Source of the DNA: Candidatus Altimarinota bacterium | Lineage (GTDB): Bacteria; Patescibacteriota; Gracilibacteria; UM-FILTER-43-11 | Assembly (NCBI GenBank): GCA_029934675.1 | Contig: JAOZLT010000015.1 | Location: 1-13,599, forward strand | Direction: 5' to 3' | DNA: 13,599 nt | Position numbers and translations under genes: made by a program | Shown: piece after piece, positions 8,590-13,599 of the stretch | How positions within the stretch are numbered: the stretch's first letter is position 1 | Layout: each line of letters begins with the position of its first letter | Notes under the pieces: generated by a model | What the model was told of the DNA's origin: nothing | Databases searched by the model: none | The model's input: the letters and a program-made list of their open reading frames with translations, nothing else

Positions 8590-8598
8590 AATATAGCA
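8590..8598 (-). promoter_or_regulatory. Possible extended -10 promoter for the envelope operon
   Basis: On the minus strand the sequence TGCTATATT (a TGn extended -10 with TATATT) lies about 22 bases before the start at 8568. No good -35 box is seen at 17 bases, which is acceptable for extended -10 promoters. Confidence 0.35.
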
Positions 8599-8611
8599 TA
8601 AAAAAGTTTCA

Positions 8612-8654
8612 AGTGCGAGTCTCAAGTACTGAAATCGGCCTTGAGACTCGCACT
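8612..8654. repeat. 15-bp perfect inverted repeat
   Basis: AGTGCGAGTCTCAAG at 8612-8626 is the exact reverse complement of 8640-8654, with a 13-base spacer. It lies between the divergent promoters of the envelope operon and thrS, where a terminator would have no obvious upstream gene to serve. The 3' arm runs into a partial tandem repeat (CGCACT CGCACT TGCAC). It could be a REP-like interspersed repeat or an operator-like site. Confidence 0.75.
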
Positions 8655-8660
8655 CGCACT

Positions 8661-8688
8661 TGCACAATTTCAATTGCACAATTTCAAT
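8661..8688. repeat. 14-bp perfect tandem duplication
   Basis: TGCACAATTTCAAT occurs twice head to tail (8661-8674 and 8675-8688), immediately before the -35 box of the thrS leader promoter. Each unit contains an AATTTCAATTG-like partial palindrome. It may be a slippage product or paired operator sites. Confidence 0.85.
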
Positions 8689-8716
8689 TGACCCCATCAA
8701 GTCTAAGGGTTAAAAT
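8688..8716 (+). promoter_or_regulatory. Sigma-70-type promoter of the thrS leader
   Basis: TTGACC (8688-8693), a 17-base spacer, then TAAAAT (8711-8716). Transcription would start near 8723-8725, about 15 bases before the first helix of the T-box leader, which independently supports the placement. Confidence 0.7.
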
Positions 8717-8723
8717 TGCCTCA

Positions 8724-8940
8724 GTGAAAACGCTACACCTTGAGGACACATTTTTAGATAGTGGATGACTAGGGAGCGGAGGCCTAGACTGTGAGCCATC
8801 GCCATTACACACTAAAAATACCACCTTAAGAGAGTTTTCTAACAATTATTGAGTCTCCTATAATAGTGGGAGGAAACGGGGTGGAACCGTCCGAATCAAA
8901 TCGGGCCCCCGATAGACTTTTATGTCTAATCGGCTATTTA
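8724..8940 (+). promoter_or_regulatory. T-box riboswitch (tRNA-Thr sensing) in the thrS leader
   Basis: A T-box leader senses the charging state of its tRNA and controls termination upstream of an aminoacyl-tRNA synthetase gene. I can draw these parts by hand. The base helix pairs CTTGAGG (8739-8745) with CCTTAAG (8824-8830). A symmetric 5x5 internal loop follows, whose 3' strand UACCA holds the Thr codon ACC (8820-8822) as specifier. The next helix pairs TTTTTAG (8751-8757) with CTAAAAA (8812-8818), and a distal arm is capped around 8781-8797. A small hairpin CTCC/GGAG lies near 8856-8873. The antiterminator is CGGGG (8877-8881), bulge UGGAACC (8882-8888), helix GUCCGA/UCGGGC (8889-8894 with 8901-8906), then CCCCG (8907-8911). 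The UGGA bulge would pair with a tRNA 3' end UCCA. The gene downstream is thrS, agreeing with the specifier. Confidence 0.85.
8909..8940 (+). terminator. Regulated terminator of the thrS T-box
   Basis: CCGATAGAC (8909-8917) pairs with GTCTAATCGG (8924-8933) with one bulged A, a 6-base loop, and then a U-rich but imperfect run (CTATTTATTT). The bases CCG at 8909-8911 also form the closing strand of the antiterminator, so the two structures exclude each other. Confidence 0.75.
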
Positions 8941-8943
8941 TTT

Positions 8944-9069
8944 AATTTCCAATTAAGAATTATCAATTTACAAATAATGTTTAAAAATTCGAATTTCAAA
9001 ATTCGAAATCTTTTGGTCGAAGACCATGAAGGTAATTGAATGGAAATTGGACATTTAAAATTCTTAATT
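8944..9069. repeat. Nested inverted repeats between the T-box terminator and thrS
   Basis: The outer arms are AATTTCCA (8944-8951) with TGGAAATT (9041-9048), and AATTAAGAATT (8951-8961) with AATTCTTAATT (9059-9069). Inside are an ATTCGAATTT inverted pair (8987-9009) and a small hairpin TGGTC-GAA-GACCA (9014-9026). AT richness makes short matches easy, but two exact arms in nested order suggest a foldable insert of about 125 bases. The T-box system itself does not require this stretch. No gene is seen in it. Confidence 0.5.
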
Positions 9070-9098
9070 TTTAATTCTTAACTCTTAATTAATTTAGT

Positions 9099-10838
9099 AT
9101 GTCAGACACAATCGAAAAAAAACGCCACAGTCTCTCCCACATCCTCGCTCAGGCAGTACTGGATATGTTTCCGGATGCAAAGCTAGGTATCGGACCTGAT
9201 ATTGATACCGGATTCTATTATGATTTCGAGCTTCCACGCACTCTAATCCCCGAAGATCTTCCGATTATCGAGAAGAAGATGAGACATATTATTAAACAGA
9301 ATCAGAAATTCGAAAAATATTCAGAGACTGTTGATGAGGCAATAAAGTTTTTAAAGGCATCAAATCAGGATTATAAAATTGAAATGGCTGCCGACCTCAA
9401 AGATAAAGGTGAGAAAGAGATAAGTTTTTACAAAAATAGCCAATTTGTAGATATGTGTAAGGGGCCTCATGTAGAGGCCACAGGGAAGATTAATGTTGGC
9501 ACTTTTAAGCTAGATAAAATTGCCGGAGCATATTGGAAAGGGGATGAAAAAAGGCCTATGCTACAGCGCATATATGGTCTCGCTTTTGATACTAAAGAAG
9601 GGCTGGATGCATATCTGAGAATGCGAAAAGAAGCAGAAAAGCGTGATCATAGAAGGCTTGGAAAAGAATTAGATTTATTCAGTTTTCAGAATCAGGCAGG
9701 TGGTGGCTTAGTTTATTGGCATCCTAAAGGGGCTCGTGTACGCAATGAAATAGAAACTTTTTGGAAAAATGAACATTTTAAAAATGGATATGAATTAGTC
9801 TATTCTCCGCATGTTGGGAGATCTTGGTTATGGGAGAAGTCAGGACATTTGGATTTTTATAAAGAGAGTATGTATGCACCTATGAAAATTGATGATGAGG
9901 ATTTTTATGTAAAGCCCATGAATTGTCCATTTCATATATTGATGTATAACAATTCAGTACACTCATATCGTGATTTACCAATGCGTTGGGCAGAATTGGG
10001 AACTGTGTATAGATATGAAGCAAGTGGTGTTCTCCATGGCTTGCTTCGTGTTCGTGGATTCACTCAGGACGATGCTCATATAATTTGTACAGTTGAGCAA
10101 ATGGAAGATGAAATTCTTGAAGTTCTTAGATTCTCATTAAAAATGTGGAAGGATTTTGGATTTGAAGATATTAAAGCATATGTATCAACGAAACCAAAAA
10201 AGAGTGTAGGTGAGGAAAAGAGATGGGATAAGGCTACAAAAGCACTAGAAAAAGCTGTAGAACAAGAAGGGTTAGAATGTGAGATTGACGAAGGGGGAGG
10301 TGCATTTTATGGGCCTAAAATAGATCTTAAAATTAAGGATGCAATTGGACGTGAGTGGCAGATGACCACAATACAATTCGATTTTAACTTACCCGAACGT
10401 TTTGATATGAAATATATCGGCAAAGATGGGAAAGAGCATCAGCCGTACATGTGCCATAGAGCATTACTCGGTTCTATCGAAAGATTTTTCGGAGTTTTAA
10501 TAGAACATTACGCTGGTGCATTTCCGACATGGTTGGCACCGATACAAGCTGTTATTATCCCGGTTGCTGATGCACACCAGAAATATGCTGAAAAAGTCAA
10601 AAAACAGCTATTTGAAGAAGGTATTCGTGTCGAATTGATGATTGCTGATGAGACTCTCGGTAAACGTATCCGTCATGCTGAAAAGCAAAAAATCCCATAC
10701 ATGCTTGTAATCGGAGACAAAGAAAAAGAGTCTGAAAGTGTTTCAGTCCGTGATTATAAGACTAAAGAGCAGAAAACAGTTAAGCTTACGAGTTTTGTAA
10801 AAGCAGTTATTGAGGAGATTAAAGAAAGAAGGCTATAG
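9099..10838 (+). CDS. thrS: Threonyl-tRNA synthetase without N-terminal TGS domain
   Basis: ThrRS charges tRNA-Thr with threonine and removes wrongly attached serine. The protein is 579 residues against about 640 for the E. coli enzyme. It begins directly in the editing domain, and the N-terminal TGS (N1) domain is absent. A stop lies just upstream of the ATG, so no earlier start extends it. The editing site is intact: H10 and H14 (HSLSH) with C120 and H124 (DMCKGPH). The class II catalytic core has the zinc ligands C276 (NCPFH), H327 (DDAH) and H453 (MCHR); motif 2 spans about residues 297-325 and motif 3 about 453-472. The last 100 residues form the anticodon-binding domain. It is transcribed alone, under control of the T-box leader upstream. 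No Shine-Dalgarno site is visible. Confidence 0.97.
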   Translation: MSDTIEKKRHSLSHILAQAVLDMFPDAKLGIGPDIDTGFYYDFELPRTLIPEDLPIIEKKMRHIIKQNQKFEKYSETVDEAIKFLKASNQDYKIEMAADLKDKGEKEISFYKNSQFVDMCKGPHVEATGKINVGTFKLDKIAGAYWKGDEKRPMLQRIYGLAFDTKEGLDAYLRMRKEAEKRDHRRLGKELDLFSFQNQAGGGLVYWHPKGARVRNEIETFWKNEHFKNGYELVYSPHVGRSWLWEKSGHLDFYKESMYAPMKIDDEDFYVKPMNCPFHILMYNNSVHSYRDLPMRWAELGTVYRYEASGVLHGLLRVRGFTQDDAHIICTVEQMEDEILEVLRFSLKMWKDFGFEDIKAYVSTKPKKSVGEEKRWDKATKALEKAVEQEGLECEIDEGGGAFYGPKIDLKIKDAIGREWQMTTIQFDFNLPERFDMKYIGKDGKEHQPYMCHRALLGSIERFFGVLIEHYAGAFPTWLAPIQAVIIPVADAHQKYAEKVKKQLFEEGIRVELMIADETLGKRIRHAEKQKIPYMLVIGDKEKESESVSVRDYKTKEQKTVKLTSFVKAVIEEIKERRL

Positions 10839-10858
10839 CAATTTTTACTAAAGCCTTC
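10828..10858 (-). terminator. Hairpin terminator at the thrS / unknown-gene convergent end
   Basis: GAAGGCT (10828-10834) and AGCCTTC (10852-10858) form a 7-bp stem, extended by TAG/CTA. On the minus strand it is followed by TTTCTTT, so it best terminates the gene ending at 10884. Its arms overlap the last codons of thrS, and on the + strand no U-run follows. Confidence 0.6.
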
Positions 10859-10883
10859 CTCTAATTATAATTTAATTATTAAA

Positions 10884-12038
10884 TTATTTAGCTTTTTCTT
10901 CATTACTCCCTAATTCTTTAGTCATAATATCACCAAATTTTGCGTTACCTTCTTGTTTCTTTTTTATCTCATCTGCTGCTTCATCAAGATATATAGGAGT
11001 TCTTCGGTCTCCATATGCGAGCACATCACCTTCTTTAAATTTAACACTTCCAAATTTAAGTACCATTTTTTTAATGATTATTTGTCTAAAATTAGTACCA
11101 GGTATTTGTTTGACTTCAATCTGATAAGCAAATCTAGCAACTTCTCTACCTCCTTCATTTTTTATCACTTGTTCAAACCCATTTTCAGATTTTAGAATTT
11201 CTTTATAAGTATTTCTTCGTGCTTGTCTTTTTTCAAAATCTTCTTTGTCTTTTTTTAATTTACTTTCAATAGAATTTCGTTTTTCTGTGGCTGATTTTGC
11301 AAGTTCTTCAGCTTTTTCTACGGCTGGATTTGATTCGTAAATACCGCCTGAAAATCTGATGATTTTATTGTTTTCAAAAGGTCTTAAAATATCAATTAAT
11401 CCAATATTATTACCCCTTGTAGAAATACGTTCGGTTTTTTTGATTTCCAAAAGGGCTTCATCAATAGACTTATTAATACCTTCGATTCTTTGAGATAATA
11501 ATCCGAAATAACGTTGTCGAAATGTTTCCACATCAACATTTTCTAATTTATTAGCATATACCAATGCATCTTCAGGATAATCAAAAGTTTGTCCATCTAT
11601 TTGTATTCTAAGAGGGTTTGTTAATCGTTTAGATGGTCTGTATTTTTCAGAGGTTTTAGATTTTGCATTTTTTTCGTTTCTAATTCTACTTAATGTGGAT
11701 TTAAAGGTATTTATAATCATTCTACTAGTACTATCTTCATCTTCTACGTTTACATAAAATTGTTTATCTTTTTTACTAATAAGTCCTGCTTCAAAACATA
11801 GTTTCATAACGTTAAAAACTGAAGGGAGATTTTTTGCTGATTCTAGTTGTTGTATGGCAGATTGAGCACTAATATGATTATTATTCTCTACATTAGTAAC
11901 ATTAGGCATAGTAGTTTCCTTAGTACTATTCTCTAGTACAACACTTGCTTTATCACGAGGCGTTTGTGATTCTATTATATTAAGGTTATTAGAGAGTCCT
12001 GTTGAATTCTCAATTTTTAGTGCGATTGATTTACTCAT
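10884..12038 (-). CDS. Unrecognised 384-residue protein with coiled-coil segment
   Basis: I do not recognise a family. The first 60 residues are Ser/Thr/Asn-rich and probably disordered. Residues 60-125 look helical (with the stretch NVMKLCFEAGLISKKDK). A Lys/Arg/Ser-rich basic linker follows at 120-142. Residues 170-205 and 237-290 are strongly charged helices; the second (AVEKAEELAKSATEKRNSIE) has heptad-like spacing and is a likely coiled coil. The C-terminal 90 residues contain beta-like stretches (FAYQIEVKQIPG, QIIIKKMVLKFGSVKFKEGD) and end in a charged tail. There is no signal peptide or membrane segment, so it should be cytoplasmic. The start is supported by a consensus promoter only about 25 bases upstream. 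It is transcribed alone, converging on thrS. The AT-rich codon use with many Asn and Lys resembles that of the 140-residue gene further right. Confidence 0.75.
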   Translation of the reverse strand: MSKSIALKIENSTGLSNNLNIIESQTPRDKASVVLENSTKETTMPNVTNVENNNHISAQSAIQQLESAKNLPSVFNVMKLCFEAGLISKKDKQFYVNVEDEDSTSRMIINTFKSTLSRIRNEKNAKSKTSEKYRPSKRLTNPLRIQIDGQTFDYPEDALVYANKLENVDVETFRQRYFGLLSQRIEGINKSIDEALLEIKKTERISTRGNNIGLIDILRPFENNKIIRFSGGIYESNPAVEKAEELAKSATEKRNSIESKLKKDKEDFEKRQARRNTYKEILKSENGFEQVIKNEGGREVARFAYQIEVKQIPGTNFRQIIIKKMVLKFGSVKFKEGDVLAYGDRRTPIYLDEAADEIKKKQEGNAKFGDIMTKELGSNEEKAK

Positions 12039-12069
12039 ATTAATAGTATTAAAAATTATTTAGTTTTGG

Positions 12070-12098
12070 ATTATATCATAAAAAATAGTATTTGTCAA
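12070..12098 (-). promoter_or_regulatory. Consensus sigma-70 promoter for the 384-residue gene
   Basis: On the minus strand: TTGACA (12098-12093), a 17-base spacer, TATAAT (12075-12070). Both boxes are perfect matches with ideal spacing. Predicted transcription start is near 12063, giving a leader of about 25 bases. Confidence 0.85.
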
Positions 12099-12156
12099 AT
12101 AAAACCGAATAACTAACTTCAAATCGATTCAAAGTGGTAACTAAATTGCAGTAACA

Positions 12157-12184
12157 CAAAAAACAATATGGTTACCATTTTGTT
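12157..12184 (-). terminator. Intrinsic terminator after the SanA/YdcF-like gene
   Basis: Read on the minus strand, AACAA-A-ATGG pairs with CCAT-A-TTGTT around a 3-base loop (12184-12162), and a run of T residues follows (to about 12157). It lies 27 bases past the stop codon at 12211. Confidence 0.7.
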
Positions 12185-12210
12185 ACGCGAGTGGAGCGAG
12201 CTGGGATAAA

Positions 12211-12789
12211 TCAGAAATACAAATCCATCATTGCTTTTGTAGAAGCCAATATCTCACGTGTCTTAAATTCGAATATTTTTGTGTATGAGTGTTTATCCGA
12301 AGGAAAACCGATAGCATCTATCCCAAAATGGCATGCAATATATAAGGCACGAGGAAGATGATATGCTTGAGTAATAATAATCATTTCATCAATATCTTTT
12401 GCATTTTTAATTGATGAATACGTATTCAGCCCATCTGGATCTTCGATAATGTCATTTTCATCGATACCCTGATTAATCGCGTATTTTTTCATGCCCTCTA
12501 CTTCATTTGATGCACCGGTAAGTATGAGTTTAGTAACTTTTTCCGCTTTATGAAGCTCGATAGCAACATCCATTCGGTCTTGAAGTATATCGGATAATCT
12601 GGCTGGATAAGCAGCTGCACCTAAAACAAGGGCAACATTTTTTTTTGGAAGTTCTTCAATATTTTTATATATCAAATTTTCAGTTCTTTGATGCATATAA
12701 ATACTGGATGCAAAAGGAAGACTGAACATTAGCATTAAAGCTGTTCCAACTGTTATAAAACCTTGCTTACAAGATATAAGAGTTTTCAT
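12211..12789 (-). CDS. SanA/YdcF-like (DUF218) membrane-anchored protein
   Basis: A 192-residue protein with one N-terminal hydrophobic segment (about residues 10-30) and a DUF218-type domain. Recognisable family motifs are VLGAAAYPARLSDILQDRMD at 55-74, LILTGASNEVEGM at 88-100, DPDGLNTYSSI at 117-127, and ITQAYHLPRAL at 139-149. Members include SanA (a vancomycin-barrier factor in enterics), YdcF and ElyC, which are linked to envelope integrity and lipid-carrier metabolism; the biochemical reaction is not settled. The domain would face outside, anchored by the N-terminal helix. The gene starts 20 bases after the 3' end of tRNA-Leu with no promoter or terminator between, so it is probably expressed from the tRNA promoter. 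It is followed by an intrinsic terminator. Confidence 0.85.
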   Translation of the reverse strand: MKTLISCKQGFITVGTALMLMFSLPFASSIYMHQRTENLIYKNIEELPKKNVALVLGAAAYPARLSDILQDRMDVAIELHKAEKVTKLILTGASNEVEGMKKYAINQGIDENDIIEDPDGLNTYSSIKNAKDIDEMIIITQAYHLPRALYIACHFGIDAIGFPSDKHSYTKIFEFKTREILASTKAMMDLYF

Positions 12790-12809
12790 GTTTATTTAGG
12801 AAGATAGTG

Positions 12810-12894
12810 TGGTGCCCGAGGAGAGAATCGAACTCTCACTCCCGAAGGAACACGATTTTGAGTCGTGCGCGTCTACCAATTCCGCCACTCGGGC
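12810..12894 (-). tRNA. tRNA-Leu (anticodon CAA)
   Basis: The minus strand folds into a class II tRNA of 85 bases including an encoded CCA end. The acceptor stem is GCCCGAG/CTCGGGC with discriminator A. The D-arm contains TTGGTAGA. The anticodon stem is CACGA/TCGTG with loop CTCAAAA (anticodon CAA, reading UUG). There is a long variable arm TTCCTTCGGGA and a T-arm GAGAG-TTCGATT-CTCTC. All stems pair fully. Confidence 0.97.
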
Positions 12895-12904
12895 TCGCCC
12901 AGAT

Positions 12905-12933
12905 AGTTTAAGTAGCAATAAACCAAAAGTCAA
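12905..12933 (-). promoter_or_regulatory. Promoter of tRNA-Leu
   Basis: On the minus strand: TTGACT (12933-12928), a 17-base spacer, TAAACT (12910-12905). Transcription would begin about 5 bases before the tRNA 5' end. It probably also drives the SanA/YdcF-like gene. Confidence 0.7.
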
Positions 12934-13001
12934 TTTTAGATATGTGTGCAATAAATAATATTTGTGAATTTTAATTTGCAAATGACAATTAAGGGATTGG
13001 T

Positions 13002-13424
13002 TTAAAATTCTTCTTCATTTTCTTCATTGAGTTTAGGCCTACATAATAATTTCAGACTTACTCTAAGTGGTTTATTCTCAGCCAACCAAGCTTCTATTTC
13101 CCTTAGCCATTCATGCGTATTATCGCATTTTGATTTATTCATTAAAAAGCTGGGTGCATTAAGTTCTTCCAATGCACTAATTATTTCTATTCGTGAATTT
13201 GCTAGTAATGTTCTAAGCTGTCTGCGTAAACCCTTGTCATTGCCATCATACACATACAACATTTCTTCAAAATATTTTAAATCATCAATACACTTCGTAA
13301 TATTTTGTCTAATTCTACTTATTGCATCCGAATCGTCTTTTTCCTTTGATGGAGAAGTAATCTGGAGACTTTCCAGACCTTTAATGCCATTAAATGGAAC
13401 CTGAGCTTGAGAGAGGGATTGCAT
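13002..13424 (-). CDS. Unrecognised 140-residue helical protein
   Basis: I recognise no family. The first 30 residues are polar and likely flexible. Residues about 32-90 look helical and charged (ISRIRQNITKCIDDLKYFEEML, then a DGNDKG turn, then LRRQLRTLLANSRIEIISALEEL), and residues 103-114 (HEWLREIEAWLAE) form another amphipathic helix, ending in an acidic tail NEENEEEF. There is no signal peptide or membrane segment. The minus-strand frame is preferred over a slightly shorter overlapping + frame because it has a consensus promoter 24 bases upstream of its ATG and a soluble-protein composition. The + frame is Ser/Leu/Phe-rich, as antisense frames of helical genes usually are. The gene appears to be transcribed alone, ahead of tRNA-Leu. 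Confidence 0.7.
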   Translation of the reverse strand: MQSLSQAQVPFNGIKGLESLQITSPSKEKDDSDAISRIRQNITKCIDDLKYFEEMLYVYDGNDKGLRRQLRTLLANSRIEIISALEELNAPSFLMNKSKCDNTHEWLREIEAWLAENKPLRVSLKLLCRPKLNEENEEEF

Positions 13425-13447
13425 AATATGAGGGTAACTTTAGTTTT

Positions 13448-13475
13448 ATTATATTTAAATATGTGTATATGTCAA
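13448..13475 (-). promoter_or_regulatory. Consensus promoter for the 140-residue gene
   Basis: On the minus strand: TTGACA (13475-13470), a 16-base spacer, TATAAT (13453-13448). Both boxes are perfect; the spacing is one base short of ideal. Confidence 0.8.
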
Positions 13476-13518
13476 TAATGTAGAGCTAAATCATCCCGGT
13501 TTTGGGTCAGTAAATTTC

Positions 13519-13599
13519 TCACCCATAAATTTTAGCAATCCTGAATAAAAAGAATTTCTTATCTATTACATCACGAACAAGACTCCTAAAACCTTTAAG
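13519..13599 (-). CDS. Possible 3' end of a gene running off the right edge
   Basis: The minus-strand frame is open from the window edge (26 codons) to a TGA at 13521-13519. The peptide, ending in DKKFFLFRIAKIYG, has plausible protein composition, but it is too short to assign. It would precede the promoter of the 140-residue gene. An open stretch of this length can arise by chance. Confidence 0.35.
   Translation of the reverse strand, partial: LKGFRSLVRDVIDKKFFLFRIAKIYG

Noticed and set aside
8719..8745. Hairpin CCTCA-GTG ... CAC-TGAGG competing with the T-box base helix
   Set aside because: Its 5' arm lies at or before the predicted transcription start, so it is probably not in the RNA.
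12796..12981. 61-codon minus-strand frame
   Set aside because: It covers the tRNA-Leu gene; the apparent protein is translated tRNA.
13027..13404. 125-codon + strand frame
   Set aside because: It is antisense to the 140-residue gene, which has a consensus promoter and better protein composition.
1..13599. CRISPR array or recoded UGA codons
   Set aside because: No regularly spaced repeats are present, and every gene reads through its expected length under the standard bacterial code.

Overview
The window reads like accessory plus housekeeping DNA from a small-genome, AT-rich bacterium. My best guess is a member of the Patescibacteria (CPR). The guess rests on several short hypothetical proteins without recognisable families, weak or absent Shine-Dalgarno sites, AT-rich simple-sequence spacers, and a compact threonyl-tRNA synthetase lacking its TGS domain. 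UGA behaves as a stop, so the code looks standard. The lineage is an inference; no rRNA or ribosomal protein is present to test it.

Left part (1-about 6350): a defence-type cassette on the + strand. It holds almost all of a type I restriction subunit HsdR (its extreme N-terminus lies off the left edge), a 365-base structured spacer, a two-domain protein joining an archaeo-eukaryotic primase-like domain to a superfamily 2 helicase (the TOTE conflict-system type), and 11 bases later a small acidic protein resembling CcbP-type calcium-binding proteins. The cassette ends in or beside the last third of a PfkB-family sugar/nucleoside kinase whose first two thirds are missing. The simplest reading is that the cassette inserted into, or recombined at, that kinase gene.

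Middle part (6655-8568): a minus-strand operon of three envelope-related genes: a small two-helix membrane protein, a WecA/TagO/MraY-family polyprenyl-phosphate sugar-1-phosphate transferase, and a lipoprotein. Its last stop codon directly abuts the stop codon of the kinase remnant.

Divergent from this operon is thrS (9099-10838). Its 530-base upstream region holds a long perfect inverted repeat, a 14-bp tandem duplication, a sigma-70-type promoter, and what I read as a full transcriptional T-box riboswitch: a stem with an ACC (Thr) specifier in an internal loop, a UGGA tRNA-binding bulge inside a classical antiterminator, and an overlapping terminator. Uncharged tRNA-Thr would thus control ThrRS. 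This is the best-supported regulatory find in the window.

Right part (10884-13599): minus-strand genes. These are an unrecognised 384-residue protein behind a consensus promoter, a SanA/YdcF-like (DUF218) membrane-anchored protein, a tRNA-Leu(CAA) gene 20 bases upstream of it and probably on the same transcript, a 140-residue protein of unknown function behind another consensus promoter, and the tail of a further possible gene at the edge.
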